Below, one piece after another: positions 1-5,811 of a stretch of 8,874 bases of DNA. The notes below the pieces were generated by a model that was not told the DNA's origin, searched no databases, and saw only the letters and a program-made list of their open reading frames with translations. Numbering within the stretch: position 1 is the first letter of the stretch; each line of letters begins with the position of its first letter. Source of the stretch: Candidatus Bathyarchaeota archaeon (lineage in GTDB: Archaea; Thermoproteota; Bathyarchaeia; TCS64); the NCBI GenBank assembly GCA_018396515.1, contig JAGTQJ010000062.1:1-8874 (forward strand), written 5' to 3'. Both the position numbers and the translations under genes were made by a program.

Positions 1-1
1 G

Positions 2-250
2 CCAACGATAGGCGAATCACCAGTCGACGTGGGCCTCCTAAGGCCCGACCTGATGGTCTTCGACGTCATCTATAACCCCCCAAAAACCAAGCTCCTAAAG
101 GAGGCGGAGGCCATTGGGGCGAGAACCCTGAACGGGCTGGATATGCTCATCTACCAGGGCGCTGAGGCCTTCAGGCTCTGGACTGGGAGGGAGGCACCTA
201 TCCCTGTGATGAGGAGGGCTGTCGAGGAGGCCCTGGGGATCCGAACATGA
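2..250 (+). CDS. aroE: Shikimate dehydrogenase, C-terminal part (5' end outside window)
   Basis: AroE reduces 3-dehydroshikimate to shikimate with NADPH in the cytoplasm. Only the last 82 residues are visible; the frame is open to the window edge and the stop is TGA 248-250. The visible part carries the family's C-terminal signatures: an ATPxG-like piece (PTIGESP), then DVIYNPPKTKLL, an A...GA...NGLDML stretch and YQGAEAFRLWTG, which is the conserved QGA helix lining the shikimate pocket. It ends with the usual PVMRRAVEEAL helix. A GTG inside the frame at base 29 is not the start, because conserved sequence continues upstream of it. The stop overlaps the aroK start as ATGA, so the two are co-transcribed and probably translationally coupled. 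Family assignment is secure; the NADP-binding part cannot be judged. Confidence 0.93.
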   Translation, partial: PTIGESPVDVGLLRPDLMVFDVIYNPPKTKLLKEAEAIGARTLNGLDMLIYQGAEAFRLWTGREAPIPVMRRAVEEALGIRT

Positions 251-759
251 ACCTAGCCCTTGTGGGATTTATGGGGGTTGGTAAGACCGAGGTGGGCAGG
301 ATCCTCGCCGAGAGATTGGGCCTAACCTTCATAGACCTGGACTCCGAGGTTGAGAGGCTTGCCGGGAAGCCCATACCCTCCATATTCGAGGAGGATGGGG
401 AGCCGGTATTCAGGATGCTAGAGAAGAGGTTAACCAGGGAGTTCTCAGCCCTAGATGGGCAGGTGATCTCCTGTGGAGGGGGGACCATCCTGGATCCCGA
501 TAACCTGAGGAGCCTGAGGATGAACTCCCTCATCATACTCCTCACCGCGAGGCTCGACTCCATCATCGAGAGGCTTAGGGGCGAGGGGGATTCCAGGCCC
601 CTTCTAAGGGCTGGGGACAAGCTGGAGCGGATCAGAGCCCTATACCTCCAGAGGATGGATATCTATCAGGCCTCGGCCGACATAACCATTGACACCTCCG
701 ATATGACTCCGGAGCAGGTGGCAACGGAGATCATAAGGCATCTGGGGGCTGATACATGA
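247..759 (+). CDS. aroK: Shikimate kinase, bacterial-type (P-loop NMP-kinase fold)
   Basis: Phosphorylates the 3-hydroxyl of shikimate with ATP. The 170-residue length is normal for the bacterial AroK/AroL family. Visible motifs are the Walker A loop GFMGVGKT (7-14), the shikimate-binding FIDLD (Asp30 and Asp32), an FR...E segment with Arg56, the glycine-rich CGGGT (76-80), the lid arginine in SRPLL (Arg117) and YLQRMDIY with Arg136. These match the catalytic set of the E. coli enzyme in order and spacing. A GGGG at 235-238 lies eight bases before the ATG as a ribosome-binding site. The start overlaps the aroE stop and the stop overlaps the aroA start, both as ATGA. Most characterised archaea use an unrelated GHMP-family shikimate kinase here, so a P-loop enzyme in an archaeal aro operon suggests ancient replacement from bacteria. 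Confidence 0.95.
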   Translation: MNLALVGFMGVGKTEVGRILAERLGLTFIDLDSEVERLAGKPIPSIFEEDGEPVFRMLEKRLTREFSALDGQVISCGGGTILDPDNLRSLRMNSLIILLTARLDSIIERLRGEGDSRPLLRAGDKLERIRALYLQRMDIYQASADITIDTSDMTPEQVATEIIRHLGADT

Positions 760-2019
760 AGATCTCCATCAGCGGGGGGGCTGTGGAAGGCAGGGTGAAG
801 GCTCCACCCTCCAAGAGCTATACCCATAGGGCCCTCTTCCTATCCGCCCTCGCCGATGGGAAGAGCAGCATCATCTCCCCCCCTTCGATCCGACGACACC
901 CAGGCCACAAGGGAGATCCTCGGGATGCTCGGAGCATCGATAGAGGAGGATGGAGACCTCTGGGAGGTGTATGGAGGCCCCCTCCAGCCCCCAAGCTCAG
1001 AACTCTACTGCAGGGGATCCGCGACGACCCTGAGGCTGGGATCAGCCGTCTGCTCCCTGATAGAGGGTGAGAGCAGGCTGACAGGGAACCCCTTCCTGCT
1101 CCGAAGGCCTGTAGGCCCCCTTGTGGAGGGGCTGAGGCAGATGGGGGTGGATTGCTCAGATACAGGGGGCCTTCCACCAGTAAGGGTGAGGGGAGGGAGG
1201 CCCAGAGGCCGGGAGGTCCTATTGAGGGGGGACATCAGCTCCCAGTTCGTCTCCGCCATCCTCCTAATAGCCCCCCTTGCAGAGGGGCCCACAACGCTTA
1301 TCCTCACCACGCCCTTAGAGTCCAAACCCTACATCTCCATGACATTGGAGGCCCAGAGGAGGTTCGGGGTCCAAATCCAATCCTCAGAAGATATGAGGAT
1401 CTTCAAGGTTGAGGAGCAGCTTTACAGGCCGACAGACTTCACCGTTGAGGGGGATTGGTCCTCCGTAGCCTATCTCCTCGCGGCTGGAGCCATAGCTGGG
1501 AGGGTAAGGGTTGAGAACATCTCCCCGGAGAGCCTCCAGGCCGACGCAAAGATAACGGGGTTCCTGAGGGAGATGGGGGCCTCCGTGAAGGCCCAGGGCC
1601 GCATGGTTGAGGCCGAGACGTCCAGTCTCAGGGGGATAGAGGTGGATGTCTCCGACTGCCCCGACATCTTCCCAGTCTTGGCCATCCTATGCGCCGTGGC
1701 GGATGGTGTGAGCACCATCCGAGGCTTGAGACGCCTCGAGTACAAGGAGTCGAACAGGGTGGAGGCGATGATGGATGGCCTCAAAACCATGGGGATAGAA
1801 GCCCTGAGGAGGGGCGACGAGCTCCTGGTTGTAGGGGGAAGACCCAGAGGCGGAGTTATAGATCCGAGGGGGGACCACCGAATAGCGATGGCCTTCTCCA
1901 TCCTCGGACTGGCGGCTGAGGGAGAGACAATCATCCAGGACGCGGGCTGCGTCTCTAAATCCTACCCCCTCTTCTGGGAGGAGATGGAGAAGCTGGGGAT
2001 GCCGATTAGGAGGACCTGA
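756..2019 (+). CDS. aroA: EPSP synthase (3-phosphoshikimate 1-carboxyvinyltransferase), frameshifted as read
   Basis: Transfers the enolpyruvyl group of PEP to shikimate-3-phosphate. As read, the frame opened by ATG 756 departs from the family after about residue 41, and the rest of the protein lies in the +1 frame. Dropping one C from the seven-C run at 877-883 gives a continuous 420-residue protein with the normal [11 protein letters not shown] sequence across the join. Its motifs then run in order: [11 protein letters not shown] (Lys20, Ser21, Arg25), [10 protein letters not shown] (85-94), [69 protein letters not shown] and a final [10 protein letters not shown]. Ala89 replaces the glycine equivalent to E. 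coli Gly96. GGGGG at 744-748 is a plausible ribosome-binding site. Everything except the one base looks under selection, so a sequencing error or recoding is more likely than a dead gene. Confidence 0.93.
877..883 (+). other. C7 homopolymer at the aroA frameshift
   Basis: Seven consecutive C between TCATCT and TTCGATCC. With six, the reading is [11 protein letters not shown], as expected for EPSP synthase. With seven, the upstream frame runs on to a stop near base 1070. The shift needed is +1, that is, one base skipped. Confidence 0.85.
2008..2013 (+). promoter_or_regulatory. Shine-Dalgarno for aroC (AGGAGG)
   Basis: A perfect AGGAGG lies inside the last codons of aroA, seven bases before the TTG at 2021. 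It settles the non-ATG start of aroC. Confidence 0.8.
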
Positions 2020-2020
2020 A

Positions 2021-3133
2021 TTGAGCAACAGTCTGGGCCTCCTATTCAGGATAACCAGCTTCGGGGAGAGCCATGGGAGGTGCATGGGAGTGGTGGTGGA
2101 CGGATGCCCGGCCGGGCTAAGGGTTAGGGTAGAGGACATACAGGCGGAGCTGGATAGGAGGAGGCCGAATCAGGGCCAAATCACGACGGGTAGGGCTGAG
2201 GAAGACCGCCTGGAGATCCTCTCAGGCATCTTCAGAGGCTTCACCACGGGCGCCCCGATATGCATGATGGTCTGGAACAGGGCTGCAGACCCCTCGAGAT
2301 ATGAGGCTTACAGGTGGAGGCCTAGGCCAGGCCACGCCGACTACCCCGCCCACGTGAAGTATGGAGGCTTCAACGACCACAGGGGAGGGGGGAGATTCTC
2401 AGGCAGGGTGACGGTTGGATACGTCATGGCTGGAGCTCTAGCCAAACTAATCCTCCACCAGCAGCTTGGCTTGGAGGTCCTAGCATATACGAGAGAGATA
2501 GGGGGGATAAGGGCGAGGAGGTTGACCATCGAGGAGATAAGGAGAAACAGGGAGAAAAGCCCTGTGAGGTGCCCAGACCTAGAGGCATCTAGGAGGATGG
2601 AGGCCGAGATCATGAGAGCCTCGGCCGAGGGAGACAGCCTGGGCGGCGTCGTGGAGTGCATCGCCGAGAACCTTCCCATAGGGCTGGGAGAACCGGTATT
2701 CGACACATTAGAGGGGGAGATCTCAAAAGCCCTCTACTCCATACCCGGAGTTAAGGCCGTGGAGTTCGGCCTGGGCCTCGAGGCCTCCAGGGTCCGGGGC
2801 TCCGAGAATAACGATGAGTACAGGCTCTCCGGCGGAAGGATCACCTGCACCACGAATAATGCCGGTGGGATCCTGGGAGGGATGAGCAACGGGATGCCGG
2901 TGATATGCAGGGCGGCCTTCAAACCCACACCCTCCATAAGGAAACCCCAGAGGACCGTGGATCTCTCCATGATGGAGGAGGCCACCCTGATGGTGAAGGG
3001 CCTCCACGACCCATGCATAGTCCCGAGGGCGGTTCCAGTTGTCGAGGCGATGGTGGCAGTAGTCTTGGTTGATCATACCATGAGAAGCGGCCTCATACCG
3101 AGGGTTTTGGAGGCGGGGAGAAACGGTCTCTGA
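2021..3133 (+). CDS. aroC: Chorismate synthase
   Basis: Converts EPSP to chorismate by anti-1,4-elimination using reduced FMN. The 370-residue length is normal. The start is TTG 2021, one base after the aroA stop and seven bases after AGGAGG; it gives the standard opening SLGLLFRITSFGESHG with the first family signature GESHG at 15-19. RPGHAD lies at 102-107, the second signature GGGRFSGRVT at 122-131 and the third around RGSENNDEY and TNNAGGILGGMSNG (259-291), followed by AFKPTPSIRKPQ. Near the C-terminus the usual RHDPC segment reads LHDPC: residue 328 is Leu (CTC, 3002-3004) where the family has a conserved Arg. All other signatures are intact, so the enzyme is probably functional or the base is an error. 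The stop codon falls in the open frame of the chorismate mutase. Confidence 0.96.
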   Translation: MSNSLGLLFRITSFGESHGRCMGVVVDGCPAGLRVRVEDIQAELDRRRPNQGQITTGRAEEDRLEILSGIFRGFTTGAPICMMVWNRAADPSRYEAYRWRPRPGHADYPAHVKYGGFNDHRGGGRFSGRVTVGYVMAGALAKLILHQQLGLEVLAYTREIGGIRARRLTIEEIRRNREKSPVRCPDLEASRRMEAEIMRASAEGDSLGGVVECIAENLPIGLGEPVFDTLEGEISKALYSIPGVKAVEFGLGLEASRVRGSENNDEYRLSGGRITCTTNNAGGILGGMSNGMPVICRAAFKPTPSIRKPQRTVDLSMMEEATLMVKGLHDPCIVPRAVPVVEAMVAVVLVDHTMRSGLIPRVLEAGRNGL

Positions 3134-3395
3134 TGAGTTAGAGAAGCTCAGGTTAGAGATAGACAAGCTCAACGAGGAGATATTGAAGAAGCTGGCGGAG
3201 AGGGTATCCCTCTCCATGAGGATTGGAGAGATCAAGAGGAGATCTGGGAGGCCCATAGAGGACCAGGAGAGGGAGGGGAAGGTGATCAAGGCTATAGCGG
3301 AGCTGGCTAGGAGACACGGGATCGACGAGGAAGGTGTGATAAGGGTCTTCAAAGAGATAATCAGGCTCTGCAGAGAGGCCCAGATGAAGGGTTGA
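3132..3395 (+). CDS. aroQ: Chorismate mutase, AroQ type (start codon unresolved)
   Basis: Rearranges chorismate to prephenate. The frame from about 3132 to the stop at 3393-3395 encodes a classic all-helical AroQ domain of about 87 residues: ELEKLRLEIDKLNEEIL, then LAERVSLSMRIGEIKR, then RPIEDQERE. By alignment with the E. coli domain, the Arg coded at 3150-3152 is the Arg11 equivalent, the Arg in LAER is Arg28, the Lys in GEIK is Lys39 and the Arg in QERE is Arg51. The first usable start in this frame is TTG 3183, which would remove the Arg11 equivalent and half of helix 1. No ATG, GTG or TTG occurs between the upstream in-frame stop (3081-3083) and 3183. An ATG at 3133, overlapping the aroC stop as TGATG, is in another frame and meets TAG at once. 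The coordinates given are where family similarity begins, not a proven start. The gene sits between aroC and pheA, as its pathway role predicts. Confidence 0.85.
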   Translation, partial: DELEKLRLEIDKLNEEILKKLAERVSLSMRIGEIKRRSGRPIEDQEREGKVIKAIAELARRHGIDEEGVIRVFKEIIRLCREAQMKG

Positions 3396-3398
3396 AAC

Positions 3399-4208
3399 AT
3401 GAGGATAGCCTTCCAAGGAGAGAGGGGAGCATACAGCGAGGAGGCCATCATAAACCACTTCGGATGGGAGGCCGAGCCCATCCCCAAGCCGAGCCTTAAA
3501 GACGCCTTCAGATCCGTTGAGATGGGTGAGGCCGAGTACGGCCTTGTGCCTGCTGAGAACACCCTAGAGGGGAGTGTCACCCAGACCTATGACCTCCTCC
3601 TCGAATCGGAGCTCAAGATCCGGGGTGAGGCCATCCTCAGGATAGTCCACTGCCTGATGGCCAACCCAGGCGTCACATTGAAAGATATTAGAAGGGTATA
3701 CTCCCACCCCCAAGCCCTCAGGCAGTGTAGCCACTTCATAGAGAGGAACCGCTTAGAGGAGGTCCCCATGTACGACACTGCCGGAAGCGCAAAGATGATA
3801 AAGGAGGCCAACCTGAGAGACGCCGCGGCCATAGCGAGCAGAAGGGCTGCGGAGATATATGGGCTGAACATCCTCTCAGAGCATATAGAATCCAACCCGG
3901 AGAACTACACCCGCTTCCTCATCATAGGCCCCGAAGACTATCCACTCACTAGACGGGATAAGACTACCATAGCCTTCAAAATAGAGCATGCTCCAGGAAC
4001 CCTTTTCAGAGCCCTTAAAGCCTTCGCAAAGCGAGGGTTGAACCTGACGAAGATAGAGTCGAGGCCCATACCCGGTAGGCCCTGGGAGTACACCTTCTAC
4101 CTGGACCTCGAGGGCCACAGGGAGGACCAACTAGTGAAGCTCGCGCTCAAAGAACTCGAAAAGGCATCCCTCTACATCAAGATCCTCGGATCATATCCCA
4201 GAGCATAG
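3399..4208 (+). CDS. pheA: Prephenate dehydratase with ACT domain
   Basis: Decarboxylates and dehydrates prephenate to phenylpyruvate, the committed step to phenylalanine. The 269 residues form a catalytic part (about 1-180) and a regulatory ACT domain (about 185-265). The catalytic part shows FQGERGAYSEEA (5-16), LVPAENTLEGSV (49-60), YSHPQALRQC (101-110) and NYTRFLIIG (169-177) with the catalytic TRF. The ACT domain has the Phe-binding ESRP motif (220-223) followed by RPWEYTFYLDLEGH, so feedback inhibition by phenylalanine is expected. This is the monofunctional form: its mutase partner is the separate gene three bases upstream. The start is ATG 3399, with AAGGG at 3387-3391 as ribosome-binding site. 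It is the last gene of the operon; no tyrA-like prephenate dehydrogenase follows in this window. Confidence 0.96.
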   Translation: MRIAFQGERGAYSEEAIINHFGWEAEPIPKPSLKDAFRSVEMGEAEYGLVPAENTLEGSVTQTYDLLLESELKIRGEAILRIVHCLMANPGVTLKDIRRVYSHPQALRQCSHFIERNRLEEVPMYDTAGSAKMIKEANLRDAAAIASRRAAEIYGLNILSEHIESNPENYTRFLIIGPEDYPLTRRDKTTIAFKIEHAPGTLFRALKAFAKRGLNLTKIESRPIPGRPWEYTFYLDLEGHREDQLVKLALKELEKASLYIKILGSYPRA

Positions 4209-4259
4209 AGAATCAATTTGCTATATACAAGAGCATCTAAAATCAGGGGTATTAAAGAT

Positions 4260-4270
4260 CCCCGCACCAT
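4260..4270 (+). repeat. Copy of the tRNA-Leu 3' end, upstream (11 nt)
   Basis: CCCCGCACCAT here is identical to bases 4460-4470, which cover the tRNA 3' end plus one base. It lies about 90 bases before the tRNA gene, in the spacer after pheA. Confidence 0.6.
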
Positions 4271-4286
4271 ATCCCAAACCGCGATC

Positions 4287-4310
4287 GAGGCCTCGGCCTA
4301 GCCGATCCTC
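4287..4310 (+). terminator. GC-rich hairpin after the aro operon
   Basis: GAGG (4287-4290) pairs with CCTC (4307-4310), and TCGGC (4293-4297) pairs with GCCGA (4301-4305) around a CTA loop, leaving a small CC/T internal loop. A T4 follows at 4318-4321. It could end the aro transcript, but the T run is short and belongs to the TATA region of the tRNA gene, so the terminator role is tentative. Confidence 0.4.
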
Positions 4311-4315
4311 AGGAA

Positions 4316-4324
4316 GATTTTAAT
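4316..4324 (+). promoter_or_regulatory. TATA box for tRNA-Leu
   Basis: GATTTTAAT is preceded by the purine-rich AGGAA, which resembles a BRE. Its centre lies about 28 bases before the first tRNA base (4349), so transcription would begin at or just before the mature 5' end. The placement is as expected for an archaeal tRNA promoter. Confidence 0.5.
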
Positions 4325-4348
4325 CCTCATAAGTATCTCTACCCATTG

Positions 4349-4469
4349 GCGGGGGTTCCCGAGGGGCCAAAGGGGGCAGGCTTAGGTGGATGTCCCGTGA
4401 GTGTTTGAGACATCCTAAGAGACCTGCTGGATGAGTCCTGCGTGGGTTCGAATCCCACCCCCCGCACCA
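4349..4469 (+). tRNA. tRNA-Leu (anticodon UAG) with intron, CCA encoded
   Basis: Acceptor stem GCGGGGG (4349-4355) pairs fully with CCCCCGC (4459-4465); the discriminator is A4466 and CCA is encoded at 4467-4469. The D stem is CCC/GGG with loop GAGGGGCCAAA. The anticodon stem is GCAGG (4376-4380) with CCTGC (4423-4427). After removal of 4387-4421 the seven-base loop reads CTTAGGA, giving anticodon TAG at 4383-4385 with G37 and A38. The long variable arm (4428-4441) contains GGA/TCC around TGAG, as expected for a type II leucine tRNA. The T arm is GTGGG-TTCGAAT-CCCAC (4442-4458). All stems are complete, so the gene looks functional. It stands alone between the aro operon and an AT-rich region. 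Confidence 0.95.
4387..4421 (+). other. 35-nt tRNA intron with bulge-helix-bulge splice sites
   Basis: The central 4-bp helix is CTTA (4381-4384) with TAAG (4416-4419). It is flanked by two three-base bulges, GGT (4385-4387) and AGA (4420-4422), then by the anticodon stem on one side and a 7-bp intron stem on the other: GGATGTC (4388-4394) with GACATCC (4409-4415). Cutting after the second base of each bulge removes exactly 4387-4421 and leaves a standard seven-base anticodon loop. This is the canonical substrate of archaeal tRNA splicing endonuclease at position 37/38. Confidence 0.92.
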
Positions 4470-4548
4470 TCATAGAAACGACATTTTATTCGCTCTTTTG
4501 GATACCAATAAGCTTAATCTCAGCCCGGAATAGGATAAATGATGAGTA

Positions 4549-4580
4549 TATAGAATAGAATTTGAACCCTTGATTCTATA
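4549..4580. repeat. 8-bp inverted repeat TATAGAAT / ATTCTATA
   Basis: TATAGAAT (4549-4556) and its exact complement ATTCTATA (4573-4580) are separated by 16 bases. It could be a hairpin or a protein-binding palindrome. It is AT-rich, so chance occurrence is possible, and no gene starts close by. Confidence 0.35.
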
Positions 4581-4783
4581 GGTTTAATAAATTCGCCTTC
4601 ATAAAGCGAGCCTTCCTCAGCGCTTTTCAGCGATTTTTCAAATGCCGTAGAAACATAAGAAGATATGAACTTCTATTAAAAGTCTTTCCGGAACCTACTG
4701 GCCCATCGAGATTATGCCACGACCCCCATCCATATTTACGTCAAAAGGATGCATAAGAGGGTTTGAACGAGGTATAAACCTAA

Positions 4784-4795
4784 CCCCCCGCACCA
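4784..4795 (+). repeat. Copy of the tRNA-Leu 3' end, downstream (12 nt)
   Basis: CCCCCCGCACCA is identical to bases 4458-4469 of the tRNA gene, including the CCA, in the same orientation. It stands in AT-rich sequence where a C6 run is out of character. The preceding GAGGGTTTGAAC (4757-4768) faintly resembles a T arm but cannot form one. A direct repeat of a tRNA 3' end is the form left by tRNA-targeted integration, but 12 bases is short. Confidence 0.6.
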
Positions 4796-4949
4796 GGTTT
4801 AAATTTAGCAATGTTGTTGACTATCGCTTTTCTAAAGCTGAGTATCGGCCACCCCAATTCGATGGGTAACTGTAGGGGTTATATCATGATTTAGGATTTA
4901 AACTCCTTTAAGAGTTCTCATACCTGATTTTCTGTTTGGAGCGCAATGC

Positions 4950-4957
4950 TTAAATAA
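4950..4957 (+). promoter_or_regulatory. TATA box for the CPBP protease gene
   Basis: TTAAATAA sits about 45 bases before ATG 4999, predicting a start of transcription near 4978 and a leader of about 20 bases. The leader contains GAAGAGG (4984-4990), eight bases before the ATG, as ribosome-binding site. Spacing is right for an archaeal promoter; the AT-rich setting lowers certainty. Confidence 0.45.
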
Positions 4958-4998
4958 TAACCATTTTAAGAGATGTATGATTCGAAGAGGCCACTTAG

Positions 4999-5811
4999 AT
5001 GAAAAACCCGGATGGAATTAGCCTTAACCTATGTCTATTCTTCTTAGTTGCATTTATCTTTTCGTGGTTGTTTTGGGTTCCTCAAGCTTTGGTTTCATTA
5101 GGTTTATTATCTATTCCCTCATTTTTTGTTGACTTCCTATTTAGCCCTTTTAACCCAGCTGCTTTTGGTCCATCTATCTCTGCATTTTTTCTAACCTATC
5201 TTTATATGGGAAGAAGAGGAGTAGTCAACTTGTTGAAGAGAGGAGTAGATCATAATTTTAGTAAGAAATGGTACATTCCAATTTTCTTCCTTTTCCCCAT
5301 CATCACGGGCGGCGCTCTCTTGTTGGTAATCCTCGGCGGGGAGGCTTTACCTGAACTATCAGTGTTATCCAACCCCCTCCTTGTCCCGATCGGCTTTGTC
5401 TACATATTCTTTCTGGGAGGGCCATTCCAGGAGGAGTGGGGTTGGAGGGGATATGCCCTAGATAGATTGCAGGCAAGATATAATTCTCTACTCTCAAGCC
5501 TGATGCTTGGAGTTATATGGGGCGTCTGGCATCTGCCATTATTCTTCATATCTGGGACAATCCAATCTCAAACTCCTATCTGGGGCTTCATGATCTTAAT
5601 AATCTGCGGGGCAATCCTGTTCACATGGATATATAATAACACGGGTGGTAGCATTCTGGCCGCCATGCTCTTCCACACCATGAACAATCTATCATTCTTC
5701 ATATTTCCAACGCTCGAGACTAAACTGGGTGGACTTTATCTGCTAATTCTGAATATTGCCACAACTTCAATTGTAACAATCGTATTCGGCCCTAAAACAC
5801 TAGTCCGTTAA
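4999..5811 (+). CDS. CPBP-family intramembrane protease (CAAX protease/bacteriocin-processing type)
   Basis: A 270-residue multi-pass membrane protein of the CPBP/Rce1 family, which cleaves proteins within or next to the membrane. The catalytic motifs are complete: PFQEEWGWRGYAL with the Glu-Glu pair 145-146 and Arg150, GVWHLPLFF with His178, and AMLFHTMNN with His226 and Asn230. Hydrophobic segments lie near 10-35, 45-70, 92-113, 127-141, 163-185, 195-212, 216-234 and 245-264. Residues 56-90 have the usual FGPSISAFFLTYLYMGRRG opening with a basic loop. The start is ATG 4999; the two ATGs just upstream are out of frame. It stands alone with its own promoter and is AT-rich with many TTT and TTA codons, unlike the aro genes, which suggests a separate and possibly foreign history. 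The substrate is unknown: the family includes prenyl-protein proteases, bacteriocin-immunity proteins and anti-sigma factor proteases, and nothing nearby decides between them. Confidence 0.9.
   Translation: MKNPDGISLNLCLFFLVAFIFSWLFWVPQALVSLGLLSIPSFFVDFLFSPFNPAAFGPSISAFFLTYLYMGRRGVVNLLKRGVDHNFSKKWYIPIFFLFPIITGGALLLVILGGEALPELSVLSNPLLVPIGFVYIFFLGGPFQEEWGWRGYALDRLQARYNSLLSSLMLGVIWGVWHLPLFFISGTIQSQTPIWGFMILIICGAILFTWIYNNTGGSILAAMLFHTMNNLSFFIFPTLETKLGGLYLLILNIATTSIVTIVFGPKTLVR

Larger units (their letters stand above)
4470..4949. other. AT-rich spacer without recognisable genes
   Basis: No convincing open frame on either strand. It holds the 12-nt tRNA-end copy at 4784-4795, an 8-bp inverted repeat at 4549-4580 and a tandem-like CAGCG pair near 4619-4632. 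A small hairpin, AACTC (4901-4905) with GAGTT (4912-4916), lies 34 bases before the protease promoter. Composition changes abruptly from the GC-rich operon at the tRNA gene. I see no integrase, transposase remnant or CRISPR repeat. Confidence 0.6.

Noticed and set aside
3115..3140. A prfB-like programmed +1 frameshift at the aroC stop
   Set aside because: CTC TGA with an upstream GGGGAG recalls the CUU UGA site, but the spacing is longer and a Leu tRNA on CTC re-pairs poorly with TCT. Kept only as one hypothesis in the findings.
2723..3580. A 285-codon open frame on the - strand across aroC, the mutase and pheA
   Set aside because: It is an antisense shadow of three conserved genes, low in complexity and with no family features. 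The other antisense frames over the aro genes are the same kind of artefact.
4201..4244. Imperfect direct repeat GAGCAT(N)8 at 4201-4214 and 4231-4244
   Set aside because: Only 11 of 14 bases match, one copy overlaps the pheA stop codon, and no third copy exists. Chance is sufficient.
4535..4590. C/D-box guide RNA suggested by ATGATGA at 4539-4545
   Set aside because: It matches a C box, but no CTGA D' or D boxes and no second C' box follow at the required distances.
4735..4795. A second tRNA gene ending in CCCCCCGCACCA
   Set aside because: There is no matching GCGGGGG acceptor strand, anticodon stem or foldable T arm upstream. Only the 3' end sequence is shared.
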